Origin: Cryptomeria japonica
Lineage: Eukaryota; Streptophyta; Pinopsida; Cupressales; Cupressaceae
DNA length: 64,000 nucleotides
Direction of reading: 5' to 3'
Assembly: GCF_030272615.1 (NCBI RefSeq)
Contig: NC_081412.1
Coordinates: forward strand, 104,832,796-104,896,795
Below the pieces are notes generated by a model, which was given only the letters and a program-made list of their open reading frames with translations, had not been told where the DNA came from and did no database searches. Position 1 is the stretch's first letter. Every line of letters starts with the position of its first letter. The translations under genes were made by a program, and so were the position numbers. This document shows positions 9,656 to 21,379 of this stretch, one piece after another.

Positions 9656-12600
9656 CATGCCATAATGTTTGTTCCGGGCTAATGTCAGTATAAATGATGA
9701 GCTATGATTCAAGTTTCAAGCCTCTGCCAATCCGTTTGATTGGTTTGCACAAGGGTTCATTTAGCTATCATTTTCAGTGATCCATACTTTCAATGCTATG
9801 TCAGTTAATGTAGCCATTTTTGTGAACGCACCATTTGCATCATATCAGTCTGGTGATCGAACTGAGAATTCTAAGTTTTAATATGTACTTCAAGGTACCT
9901 ATGTTTCAAATTTGAGGGCCTATGGAGGTCGGTTGATATTTTTGAGAAAGGTGTCATGTGTTGCCGGAACATTGACTTTGTCAGGTCTGTAGTGCCGACA
10001 AAGCCAGTTTGTCATTTTCGCCAATTAATATCTCTTCGCTCGGGACTCATCTTGAGAACCATTTGGTAGAAGTCATCCTTGTATATTAGAGTGCACGCTT
10101 GCCAGATGGTGAGATCCAGAAAGGTGTTTTGACAAGTTTGAAAATTACATCTTCGCGATTAAATGCGAAAATGTGGCATAATCGCCTGGAGGTTGCAAAA
10201 TTCAGTTTGATGATTCAAAAATGATGCCAATCATTTCCAAAGGTATGTTTGAGGTCCCTAAAGCTTTTCAGAGGTCAGTTGTAAGGAAACGAAAAAAATT
10301 TTAGTCGGACCTGCTTTGGGGCCCGACTTGGCTCGATTGTAATTCGCCAATTGGACAATGAGAGAGTAGAGAATGTTCAAAACCAAGTGCAAATTGGTAA
10401 ATGGCAAATGTGAGAAGACATTTAAGTTTCTAGACAATTAAAAAAGAAGATCCTTCGCAGCTAATGGTGATACAAAATTGACAATTATGGATACAATTTC
10501 AAGTACATTATGTCTAGGGGTGATTTAAAATGCCATAAATAACATTAACTTTAAGAATAAGAGGAGGTTTTTTATTTCCTCTTAACAAAGCAACATGATA
10601 TGATGTCCTCTCGAGTGGAGCATGTTCCTGATGCATGGTGTAACAATTGGATGGCACAAGGCATAGAACCCCAGTAACCTTACCTTCTCCTCTGGTCACG
10701 TGGGGGTTTTAAAACTTATAAAATGCCCAACCAATCCTCCCTGCGCGTGGAGTGGAGTCTTGAAATGCAGAGACCATAACAAATGCAAATGGTAGCATAA
10801 AAATAAAGACAACGTTTCAAGCAAACAAATTGTGTCTTCTCTCCCTCACATGCCTTTTTATTCTCTTTGTTGTGCGTAGATGGTGATAGACAGCATTGAA
10901 ACCAAGTGGTAGGTGTGCAGCTTGTGTGGTGGTCTTCAAACTCCATGCTATCTTCTCCTCCCTTGGCTGTGATCTTCTCTAGTGCAGGTTAGGCATTGGA
11001 GTTTGTAGACAGCAATAGAAGCATTCAAACAAATGCAATGGTAATGCCAGCATCTTATCGTCCTCCCACGTTGAAAACTCTCAGCTAACCAATCATCTGC
11101 TAGCATTTCTTTCCCTCTGCGTGGCTGTTTGGAGGCTAGTGATGATTTATTAACAGCAAATGTAATTGCCATGATAGCATAAAGCCCAGCCTCCACCCCT
11201 GTGCGTGAAATCTGATTGTGTAAAGCATGTTAAAAGGGGATTGAATGTTACAAAGGAAGGATTAACACTAAACCTTACGTGACAAAGCTTGTGGAGGGTA
11301 GCTGCTGGTGAATGGTGGGAAAAAGGTAAAAGGCTTCCAACTAAAATGCATATGGTTTGCATTCCAATCCTCCTTCCTCCTTCCCTACTGCAACTTGATA
11401 TGCAAAGAGGTTGCAAAAAGTGAAACAGCTGAAGGCCACGGTGCATACTCCTCCCCCACGTGAAACACCAAATGTGAACAACAATCTCTTCCTTCTCCTA
11501 CGTGGTACTTGGAAAGGGATTAGAAGCTTCAAATTACATATTGTTAACAAAGGCGCCATTAAAACCCAGGAAGAAAGCTTCAAAATGCAGCTACAGGCAA
11601 AACATAATATCCCACATTGACTAGGAAACGGTCTATTTTAAGGTTTATAAGCAAATTCACACCCAACTATAATGTCAAAGCCTCTGGGATTTTGACGGAT
11701 GGTGCCTATGGGCACCCAAGGTGGGCCCATGTGCAGGCATGGATCTCAAGGCGATGGAGGAGGTGACTGAGCAGTGACCAGGTGGACCCCATGCAGGCAT
11801 GCTTCCTGACGCAAACAAGCAAATTTTGCAGAGAAAGGTCGGCTTAACCAGTGAGCAGGTTGCAGAGGATCCGACGAAGCGCATGATTTCGCGGGCCAAA
11901 GATGCCCACGAGTTACACCCTATGAAATGATGAAAAGGGTAAAGATCGTGCATGTTTTGGGAGATCAGACGGTCCATGCTCTTTCACGAAGGAAATTTGC
12001 TCATGAGTTAAGGCCTGTGAAACAGCGAAACACGAAATGGCGAAAATGCAGTAGGTTAAAGAGTGAGCAAGTTTGGAATAGATCGACGGCCTACGTGGTT
12101 TCATGGAGTGGAGATGCACACCGGAAAAACCCCGTGAAATGGCAAAAGCCAGGTGGCAAGTCCAGTCAGTGGTCCGGTAGGCGGGCCCCGATGACGTGGC
12201 ATAGAGGTGGCACCTAGGTGGACGACAAGCAAGCGAACACGTGGCAGAGTGACGAGGTGTCATCCCAGGTGGTGCCCAATGGACCCCATCGACCAATCAG
12301 GTCCTGACACGTGGCAAGGCATCAAGCCAAAAGGGAGGCAAAAAATTAAAATTAAAATCATGTTTATTATATAGTGCAGACTATCGAAAATTCAAAAAAT
12401 TTAAATGATGTGCACACATAAATGATTAATTCGCTTAGGGTCTCATTTTTTGCCAAAATATGAAGTGTCATATATCACTGGAAAGCTCTCAGAGTGAGGA
12501 ATCTGGTCAAGCAGTTAATGTTGATAGATGTGGGATATTTTGAGAGCAATTTCCACGGTAGTGAAATTCAGTTAGAGAGGAGATATTTGGCAATTTCAAT

Positions 12601-13546
12601 TGCAGATTTGATTTTCTTCCCTCCTCTTTTTATTCTCAAGTCTTCTCATTTGTAAGGGTTCCAGTTTTGGAGAGATTTTCTCCAAGGGAGAAATCCGAAA
12701 TTGTAGGTTCTAGTGATGGCATCTTTTTATCAATGCAAATGACAGTGTGTTCTTCTATGTTTTCAATGTTGTCTTTACTATAAGTTTATTTTCAGTTTGC
12801 AGGTTCACACATATGCAAGGCATGTGTGAGTTTCCATGAAATTATCTCCAAAATGTACTCAGATTTATATAATTTCATATTATCAAGGATAATTTGAGTT
12901 GTCTCTTTTAGATTCCTGTAAGAGTGTAATGTTTGTCTTTTGGGTATTCTTCAAGGAAGGATTTAAATCCTAAAACCCAGCATTAATGATTTTGAATGCA
13001 TATTGGATATATATATATATAAGTATTGTTTTGTGACAAAGCAGAGGATTGTATTAATGTAAGGCATTGATACATGAAAATTTAATGTTGAAAAGAACTT
13101 GCATCTGAGATTTCTCTTCCAGTTTTATGCATGACTTTGTGGCCTGGATAAGGTGCTAGTCTCTTGTAATATTGAAAGGTTGTCAGAACACCATTTAAAA
13201 ATCCAAAATTAGAATATCTTTTTATATTTTATGTTATGTGGAAGTGTCCCTCCATCTCATGATTCAAAAATGTTGAGTTGCAAGTGTGGATCTAGGCGGT
13301 CTACAGTATCCTCCTAGTTTTTGAACCTTCTGAGATCCATTTGCTTTTGATTGATGGAGTCTTGTGTGTAATAGGTCTGATTAAATGCATCAAAGGTACA
13401 CCCACCTAAGTTTTGTAGAGCTTGAAGAGTAGAAGGATTCATATTCTTGTCATGTTGTCCAAGCCCTGAGGTTCTTCATAGATTGAATTGGCTACTTCAT
13501 AGATCAATTGCAGGTATACTTGGGTTATCGCTTTTGGTGAACAACA
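9656..13546 (+). repeat. G1 5' LTR (probably lacking its first ~280 bp)
   Basis: Matches 17491-21379 over its whole length. Because the right copy seems to start further upstream (candidate TG at 17214 after a purine run), the left copy is probably truncated at 9656, where it abuts C3. It ends GAACAACA at 13546, four bases before the PBS. It contains a G-box and TATA pair (10697-10723), eight ACGTG cores (10697-12314), CACGAAA-type dyads around 11900-12150 and an (AT)n run at about 13007-13020. Minus-strand ORFs within it look fortuitous. Confidence 0.88.
10697..10723 (+). promoter_or_regulatory. G-box plus TATA box in G1 5' LTR
   Basis: CACGTG (10697-10702) lies 14 bp before TATAAAA (10717-10723). 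Both are kept in the 3' LTR (18533-18538 and 18553-18559). CACGTG is the core recognised by plant bZIP and bHLH factors. Promoter activity is inferred. Confidence 0.5.
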
Positions 13547-13550
13547 AAAA

Positions 13551-13568
13551 TGGCGACTCTACTGGGGA
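13551..13568 (+). other. G1 primer binding site (tRNA-Arg type)
   Basis: TGGCGACTCTACTGGGGA starts four bases after the LTR end. It matches the complement of a plant tRNA-Arg 3' end (TGGCGACTCCACTGGGGA, recalled from the family) at 17 of 18 positions. A tRNA-Arg primer is reported for Ogre/Tat-type gypsy elements. Confidence 0.82.
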
Positions 13569-14334
13569 ATTAATGGATTTGAATGTTTGATTGATGATGT
13601 CAGAAGTTGAATGTATCCTTCATTCTATCAATTTCATATCCAGCCAGTCTGTCCATTGTGTATGCACAGAGTGTGAAAGTGAATTTATGAGTTAGAAAGT
13701 GTTCCTTGTTATGGATCTGCAAGTATCCATGAGTTTCATGTTATATTTTATGAAAGGTAACAATAAATTGTATTTGTTCAAAGTTGTAAGAAGCTCTTGC
13801 AACTGTATATGAACTTCTCCTCAATTCCTTAATGGGTGGCGACTCTGTAGTTCATACCAGTATTGAATAACCTGGAAGAGTGAATTGGTTGCAGCGAGAT
13901 TGAAGGAGACAGTAAAGAAGTTGAATGTGTGTTGGATGGTTCTGCTGTTCAAAATTTCCTATGTGCAAGAGGTGGCAACTCTGATGTAAAAGACCGTGCT
14001 AAAAGTGAAGTAAATCTCTAGATCTACAAGTCTTACAGCTACAAATCTCCAGTTATTTTTAGAGGTTTCAAATGCAAAGATGTTTGTTCTGAAATTCTGA
14101 ATGTGTAAAATAGTTTTCCCATTAAGTGAGCAGCACTAATAAAGAGGGAAAGAGAGGATTTCAAATTAGTTTGCATATCTATGCTGCTAAAATATTCAGT
14201 GTATGTTATCTTCCATAGTATGCAAATGTAGAAGAACTTTATGTCAAGCAATGTTAAGGAATAGATTTGAATAAGGATACTTGCTTGAAGTTTTTATCCA
14301 AAGTTATATAATCATTTGTGGAAGTAAGGAAGAA
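13569..14334 (+). other. G1 leader with two PBS-like echoes
   Basis: Non-coding leader before the first Gag ATG. TGGCGACTCTG recurs at 13837-13847 and a weaker TGGCAACTCTG at 13973-13983. G2 has an equivalent second copy at 23048. Otherwise AT-rich with no feature seen. Confidence 0.6.
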
Positions 14335-16669
14335 ATGTGTAGTGAATTTTTTCAGCCCCAATCTTATCCACATATGACCATGCCTAGTAAACCAGAACAA
14401 CCATGTAATAGGAAGAGTTACAGTATGAAGTATTATGCTGCTCTAAAATTTGAAGGTATTCCGGGTTACCCGAATCCCATACCCATAGAAATCAGAAAGT
14501 ATTTGCCCATATTCAGTGGGAAGAAATCAGAATTAGCATGTCAACAAGTAAAAAGAGTTTTAGATTTGATAGGAGAGTTTGAAATTTGTCAAGAAGATAT
14601 ATGCATGAAATTGTTTGTCCAGTCACTGAAAGAGGATGCAAGGGATTGGTTCTCTTTTTTGCCAGTGAATTCTATTACCTCATGGGAAGAATTGATTTCA
14701 TATTTCATGGATCAATTTGATGAGAAGGTGAGTGATTATGACTTGTTGAAAAAATTCACTTATATACAAATCAGAGAAGATGAATTGGTACCAACATTTA
14801 ACATCAGATTTTCACAAGCATTGACTAAAATTTCTAGAAAGTATAGGTTTGATGATACGGTATGTCTGGATATTTATATGAGTGCTTTTGGTAAGAAGAT
14901 GGGTTTCCTATTGAGAAACAAAGAACCTAAGACTTTGTATGAAGCTTTTAACATAGCTAGAGACATTGAAAACAATTTGAAATCTGGGATATCCAAGAGG
15001 TTTGTGTTTGCTGTAGTTTCTTACCAAAATGCCTTCAATGGTGGAATACCATGTGAAGTTGAGCAAATCATTCCATGTCTAGGTGCATCAAGCTTTGTAG
15101 TTCTGAATGGTTATGTTGATCCATATGTTTTAGATTTGAATGAGAGTCAAGATCCTCTGTTGTTAATGTCGGTCTCCTCTCACAGTAATGATGGAATGAT
15201 TAGTGTGCAATGTTGTGATAATGCTGATACGGAGATTGATATATACAAGGGATATGTACCATTTGATTTGTATGCTGGTTATGCTAACTATGTGACTGCA
15301 AATTATCAAGTTAATCATGCATCTCCTAAGGTTAACAATAATGAAAATTATGGTAATAATGACCATCAATCTTTAAATATTGCTGATGCATTTGATGTTC
15401 AAATACCAAATACTGAAGGATCACCAAATGTTGTTGATTATGTAAGTGAAGTTGTGCAATATGATGAAAATCAAATTTTGGTTAAGTTTGATAAATATGA
15501 AAATGAAATTGTGAATGATGTTGATGATGTGTTCAGTGCAAGTATACCCAGTGATGAATGTGTTTCATAATGGAGTGGTGTTGCTGATTATGAGGATAAT
15601 GAGTTCTATTCCCAGCACCTTGAAGGTATGCAAATGAACAATGAAGATCAATTTCAGAATGAGAACGATCTTGGCACAAGTGTTTCACTTTCTTTTGATC
15701 AGCAAATGAATGCTAGTCATGCAACTGAAAGTGGTTATGAGAATTCTTATTATTCATCTTGTGAAGATGATATAATAGAAGACCAAGTTATGTACCCTAG
15801 TTATGAATCTGAAAATGAAAGTGTTTTTGAAGATAAGAATGTATGTGACAGTGCTGATAATATTTTATTTTCATATTTAAATGAACCCATATTTGAATGC
15901 TTTCAGAATTTGAAGTATCTTGAAGAGGATGTGAATGTTGATAATATGCTCGAACCGGATTTGGAGTTCTTTGCTTTTGATACAAATATCCATGGTGCTG
16001 ATTTCATTGATGAAAATAATAAAGTTTCCCCTTGTGTGGAACAAATTTGTAATGCTGATAAAGTTTCGAACAGCAGTAACATGGGTTGTAAGAATTTACT
16101 TCATGATGAAGACAAGAGGCATGGGTTATGTGATGACTTTTTCAGACCACAAATGGAAATGTTTCAGGTAGATGTAAGCTTGAATGAGGAATACTTAGCT
16201 GAGGATTTGCTTCAGCTAGAGATATGCATTCTTTTCCATGAATGGGATGTTGAGAATGCAAAGGTTTTTCAGTTTGATAAACAAGGAGAGTATGGACTGT
16301 GATCAGCATAGTGAAGTATCACATCCGGATTGTAACATTTATGTTCCTTGTTTGCTTTAGTCGGTTAGTAGTGTCCCTCATTCTATTGATTTAAATGATA
16401 ATAAGGTATGTGTTGATGAGTATTACAATATTGAAAATAAATGTTTTACTTTAGAAGTTCAGCATGATGATGTCCTTGCAAATGGTAGAATTGATTGGGA
16501 TAGTGAAGTGTATTGCAGCTTGTGGGAAGGCCTCTATGGTGAATTGTCTCATGTTTTTAATTGTGTTGAAGCAGTGTGTGATTACAAAGTTCAGAATCAG
16601 ACAAGAGGTATGCACATCAGCTGTTATAGTGATGAGACAAAAGAGGTGGATTATAAAAGTTATGTTTAG
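14335..16669 (+). pseudogene. gag: G1 Gag-like protein with long acidic C-terminus
   Basis: The open frame begins at 14281, but the first ATG is 14335. Residues from about 40 to 240 form a retrotransposon Gag domain: EGIPGYPNPIPIEIRKYLP, then CMKLFVQSLKEDARDWF, SWEELISYFMDQFDEK and DLLKKFTYIQIREDE. It aligns by eye with G2 Gag. The rest (about 15000-16669) is acidic, rich in Asn, Asp, Glu, Tyr and Ser, with no zinc knuckle and no enzyme motif. One TAA at 15568 interrupts the frame, which reopens to 16302. A +1 shift near 16285 and a TAG near 16358 precede the final segment, ending at 16667-16669. The acidic part resembles nothing I know. Confidence 0.8.
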
Positions 16670-17213
16670 TTGTTATTGAAAAGTGCCTTTGTTTGGATCA
16701 TGGTATCAAGTGATGAGAATCAAATTTTTGACAGAGGTAAATGCTAAGATTTATTGAGCAGTTTGTAATCAGTTGTCAATATGTTTGTATATCTTGTATA
16801 GTTGCTTTGCTTCAGTTGTGTGGTTTTCAATAAAGTGCCATGTTGTTTGGGTAGAATAAGGAAGCCTTGTTTTTGAGAAGAGAAGAATGATTCGTTTTGG
16901 GTGGTCTGCTTAACCAAAGATATCTAGATTCTTGTGTTGATCTTGGAATCAACCATCCCCAGTCAGAGCCACTATTGGGACTAATTAAAATATAGTCAAT
17001 TTTAGAGGCCCATTTCAAAATTTTGCTTTGCATTTCCAAATAAGTCAGTTTGAATGGCCTAGTTAGCAAGGGGGTAAAATGGAGCCGGTTGAGTTTAAGA
17101 GGGTAAGGCTCGGGATTCATGTCCCACACTTTTCATTTGGCCTATTCAGTGATGTGCAACTTTCAGAATTCAATTTGGATAAGTTTATGAGGTACCCATT
17201 TTGAGGGGTGATC
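16670..17213 (+). other. G1 3' non-coding region: conserved block and candidate PPT
   Basis: Bases 16931-16977 match 29417-29463 of G2 at about 42 of 47 positions, while the surrounding sequence is unalignable by eye. The block contains the dyad GTTGAT...ATCAAC. At 17201-17213 TTGAGGGGTGATC is a plausible polypurine tract, with TG at 17214 as the possible LTR start. Confidence 0.6.
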
Positions 17214-20200
17214 TGAAAGTGCATTTTACGCACAAATGCAGATTTTATTGAGTAGCCTACTTTGAGTGATTACATCTTTTGCCTTGTTGATTTTCATGAG
17301 GAAATTCAAATTGGATTCAATTCTATGCATAAATGTGAGTTATCTTGTAAAGTTTCAGGTCCTAATGAATCCATCTGCTCAGTTTTTGAAGATCAATCCA
17401 TTTGCAGTTTCTATGTTTTGGTAAGTCCCTGTTTTGATAGCTAGTCGGAGCCCTGTTTCACACAAGTGTAAAAGTTGCCTCAATAAGCATCATGCCATAA
17501 TGTTTGTTCTGGGCTAATGTCAGTATAAATAATGAGCTATGTTTCAAGTTTCAAGCCTCTGCCAATCCGTTTGATTGGTTTGCACAAGGGTTCATTTAGC
17601 TATCATTTTCAGTGATCCGTACTTTCAGTGCTATATCAATTAATGTAGCCATTTTTGTGAACGTACCATTTGTATCTTGTCAGTCTAGTGATCGAACTAA
17701 GAATTCTAAGTTTTAACACATACTTCAAGGTACCTATGTTTCAAATTTGAGGGCCTACGGAGGTCATTTGATATTTTTGAGAAAGGCGTCATGTGTTGCC
17801 GGAACATTGACTTCGTCAAGTCCACAGTGCCGACAAAGCCAGTTTGTCATTTTTGCCAATTAATATCTCTTCGCTCGGGACTCATCTTGAGAAACCATTT
17901 GGTAGAAGTCATCCTTGTATATTAGAGCACATGCCTGTTAGATGGCGAGATCACGAAAGATGTTTTGACAGGTTTGAAAATTACGTCTTCACGATTAAAT
18001 GCGAAAATGTGGCGTAATCGCCTGAAGGTTGCAAAATTCAGTTTGATGATCTGAAAATGATGTCGATCATTTCCAAAGGTATGTTTGAGGTCCCTGAAGC
18101 TTTTCAGAGGTCAGTTGTAGGGAAACGAAAAAAAATTTAGTCAGACCCGCTTTGGGGCCCGACTTGGCTCGATTGTAATTCGCCAGTTGGATAGTGAGAG
18201 AGCAGAGAAAGTTCAAAACCAAGTGCAAATTGGTAAGTGGCAAATGTGAGAAGAAATTTAAGTTTCTAGACAATTAAAAAAGAAGATCCTTCGCAACTTA
18301 TGGTGATACAAAATTGACAATTATGGATACAATTTCAAGTACATTATGTCTAGGGGTGATTTAAAATGCCATAAATGACTTTAACTTTGAGAATAAGAGG
18401 AGGTTTTTTATTTCCTTTTAACAAAGCAACATGACATGATGTCCTCTGGAGTGGAGCATGTTCCTAATGCGTGGTGTAACAATTGGATGGCACAAGGCAT
18501 AGAACCCCAGTAACCTTACCTTCTCCTCTGGTCACGTGGGGGTTTTAAAACTTATAAAATGCACAACCAATCCTCCCTGCGCGTGGAGTGGAGTCTTGAA
18601 ATGCAGAGACCATAACAAATGCAAATGGTAGCACAAAAACAAAGAGAACGTTTCAAGCAAATAGATTGTGTCCTCCCTCCCTCACGTGCCTTTTTATTCT
18701 CTTTGTTGTGCGTAGATGGTGACAGACAATGTTGAAACCAAGTGGTAGGTGTGCAGCTTGTGTGGTGGTCTTCAAACTCCATGCTATCTTCTCCTCCCTT
18801 GGTTGTGATCTTCTCTAGTGTAGGTTAGTCATTGGAGTTTGTAGACAGGAGTAGAAGCATTCAAACAAATGCAATGGTAATGCCAGCATCTTATCCTCCT
18901 CCCACGTTGAAAACTCTCAGCTAACCAATCATCTGCTAGCATTTCTTTCCCTCTATGTTCTGTTTGGAGGCTAGTGATGATTTATTAACAGCAAATGTAA
19001 TTGCCATGGTAGCATAAAGCCCAGCCTCCACCCCTGTGCGTGAAATTTGATTGTGTAAAGCATGTTAAAAGTGGATTGAATGTTGCAAAGGAAGGATTAA
19101 CACTAAACCTTACGTGACAAAGCTTGTGGAGGGTAGCTACTAGTGAATGCTGGGAAAAAGGTAAAAGGCTTCCAACTAAAATGCATATGGTTTGCATTCC
19201 AATCCTCCTTCCTCCTTCCCTGTCGCAACATGATATGTAAAGAGGTTGCGGAAAGTGAAACAGCTAAAGCCCACGGTGCATACTCATCCCCCATGTGAAA
19301 CACCAAACGTGAACATCAATCTCTTCCTTCTCCTGCGTGGTGCTTGGAAAGGGATTAGAAGCTTTGAATTACATATTGTTACCAAAGGTGCCATTAAAAC
19401 CTAGGAAGAAAGCTTCAAAATGCAGCTACAAGTAAAACATAATATCCCATATTGACTAGGAAATGGTCTATTTTAAGGTTTATAAGCAAATTCACACCCA
19501 ACTATAATGTCAAAGCCTCTGGGCTTTTGACGGACGATGCCTATGGGCACCCAAGGTGGGCCCACGCATGGGCATGGATCTTGAGGTGACGGAGGAGGTG
19601 ACTGAGCAGCGACCAGGTGGACCCCACGCAGGCATGCTTCCTGAGGCAAACAGGTGAATTTTGCAGAGACGGGTTGGCTTAACTAGTGAGCAGGTTGCAG
19701 AGGATCCGACGAAACGCATGATTTTGCGGGCCAAAGATGCACACGAGTTACACCCTGTGAAATGGTGAAAAGGGTAAAGATCATGCATGTTTTGAGAGAT
19801 TAGACCGTCCACGCTGTTTCACAAAGGAAAGTTGCTCACGAGTTAAGGTCCGTGAAACAGCGAAACGCGAAATGGTGAAAGTGCAACAGGTTAAAGAGTG
19901 AGCAAGTTTGGAGCAGATCGATGGCCTACGCAGTTTCGTGGAGTGGAGATGCACGCCAGATAAAGACTGTGAAATGGTGAAAGCTAGGTGGCAGGTCTAG
20001 CCAGTGGTCCAGTAGGCGGGCCTCGATGACGTGGCACAGAGGTGGTGCCTAGGTGGACGACAAGCAAGTGGACATGTGGCGGAGTGATGAGGTGTCATCC
20101 CAGGTGGTGCCTAGTGGACCCCATCGACCAATCAGGTCCTGACATGTGGCAAGGCGTCAGGCCAAAAGGGAGGCAAAAAATTAAAATTAAAATCATGTTT

Positions 20201-21379
20201 ATTATATAGTGCAGACTATGTCGAAAATTCAAAAAATTTAAATGATGTGCACACATAAATGATTAATTTTCTCAGGGTCTCATTTTTTGCCAAAATATGA
20301 AGTGTCATATATCACCGAAAAGCTCTCAGAATGAGGAATCTAGTTAGGCAGTTAATTTTGAGAAATGTGGGATATTTCAAGAGAAGTTTCCATGGGAGTG
20401 AAATTCAGTTAGAGAGGAGATATTTGGCAATTTCAATTGCAGATTTGATTTTCTTCCCTCCTCTTTTTATTCTCAAGTCTTCTCATTTGTAAGGGTTCCA
20501 GTTTTGGAGAGATTTTCTCCAAGGGAGAAATCCGAAATTGCAGGTTCCAGTGATGGCATCCTTTTATCAATGCAAATGACAGTGTGTTCTTCTATGTTTT
20601 CAGTGTTGTCTTTACTATAGGTTTAGTTTCAGTTTGCAGGTTCACACATATAAAAGGCATGTGTGAGTTTCCATGAAATTATCTCCAAAATGTACTCAGA
20701 TTTATATAATTTCATATTATCAAGGATAATTTGAGTTGTCTCTTTTAGATTCCTATAAGAGTGTAATGTTTGTCTTTTGGGTATTCTTCAAGGAAGGATT
20801 TAAATCCTAAAACCCAGCATTAATGATTTTGAATGCATATTGGATATATATATAAGTATGGTTTTGTGACAAAGCAAAGGATTGTATTAATGTAAGGCAT
20901 TGATACATAAAAATTTAATGTTGAAAAGAACTTGCATCTGAGATTTCTCTTCCATTTTTATGCATGACTCTGTAGCCTGGATAAGGCACTGGTCTCTTGT
21001 AATATTGAAAGGTTGTCAGAACACCAATTTAAAATCCAAAATCAGAATATCTTTTTATATTTTATGTTATGTGGAAGTGTTCCTCCATCTCATGATTCAA
21101 AAATGTTGAGTTGTAAGTGTGGATCTAGCCCATCTGTAGTAACCTCGTAGTTTTTGAACCTTTTGAGATCCATTTGTTTTTCATTGATGTAGTCTTGTGT
21201 GTAATAGGTCTGATTAAATGCATCAAAGGTGCACCCACCTAGGTTTTGCAGAGCCTGAAGAGTAGAAGGATTCACATCCTTGTCTTGTTGTCCAAGCCCT
21301 GAGGTTCTTCATAGTTTGAATTGGATACTTCATAGATCAATTGTAGGTATACTTGGGTTATCACTTTTGGTGAACAACA
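17214..21379 (+). repeat. G1 3' LTR
   Basis: Homology with the left LTR runs from 17491 to 21379. The start at 17214 is inferred from the purine run and TG. It ends GAACAACA at 21379, directly against G2 sequence. CACGTG/TATAAAA are at 18533 and 18553, and a perfect 9-bp dyad CTGTTTCAC/GTGAAACAG at 19814-19822/19852-19860. Several ACGTG cores of the left copy read ATGTG here, as expected from CpG deamination. Confidence 0.82.
18533..18559 (+). promoter_or_regulatory. G-box plus TATA box in G1 3' LTR
   Basis: Same pair and nearly the same spacing as at 10697-10723 in the 5' LTR. Confidence 0.45.

Larger units (their letters stand above)
9656..21379 (+). mobile_element. G1: large non-autonomous gypsy-type LTR element (LARD-like)
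   Basis: A direct repeat of about 3.89 kb (9656-13546 and 17491-21379) brackets about 3.9 kb that holds a tRNA-Arg-type PBS, a Gag-like and acidic ORF, and no protease, RT, RNase H or integrase. Such size and content match the class called LARDs. Gag, PBS, the pre-LTR block at 16931 and the LTR 3' end resemble G2, so G1 was probably mobilised by a G2-like element. LTR copies differ by about 4-5% in sampled stretches. The bases flanking the two ends do not form a target duplication. Confidence 0.88.

Noticed and set aside
10716-11583. Several minus-strand open frames of 60-100 codons in the G1 5' LTR, repeated at 18552-19306 in the 3' LTR
   Set aside because: Both copies exist only because the LTR is duplicated; the frames have no motif, differ in length between copies and overlap each other.
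13551-13568. tRNA-Arg gene
   Set aside because: Only the 18-nt complement of the tRNA 3' end is present, with no cloverleaf; it is a primer binding site.
21090-21275. 61-codon minus-strand frame that reads protein-like
   Set aside because: Lies in the LTR end of G1; the 5' LTR copy is not open over the same span and no family matches.
9656-21379. Segmental duplication instead of LTRs for the 3.9-kb direct repeat
   Set aside because: A PBS exactly after the left copy, a candidate PPT before the right copy and a Gag ORF between them fit LTRs better.
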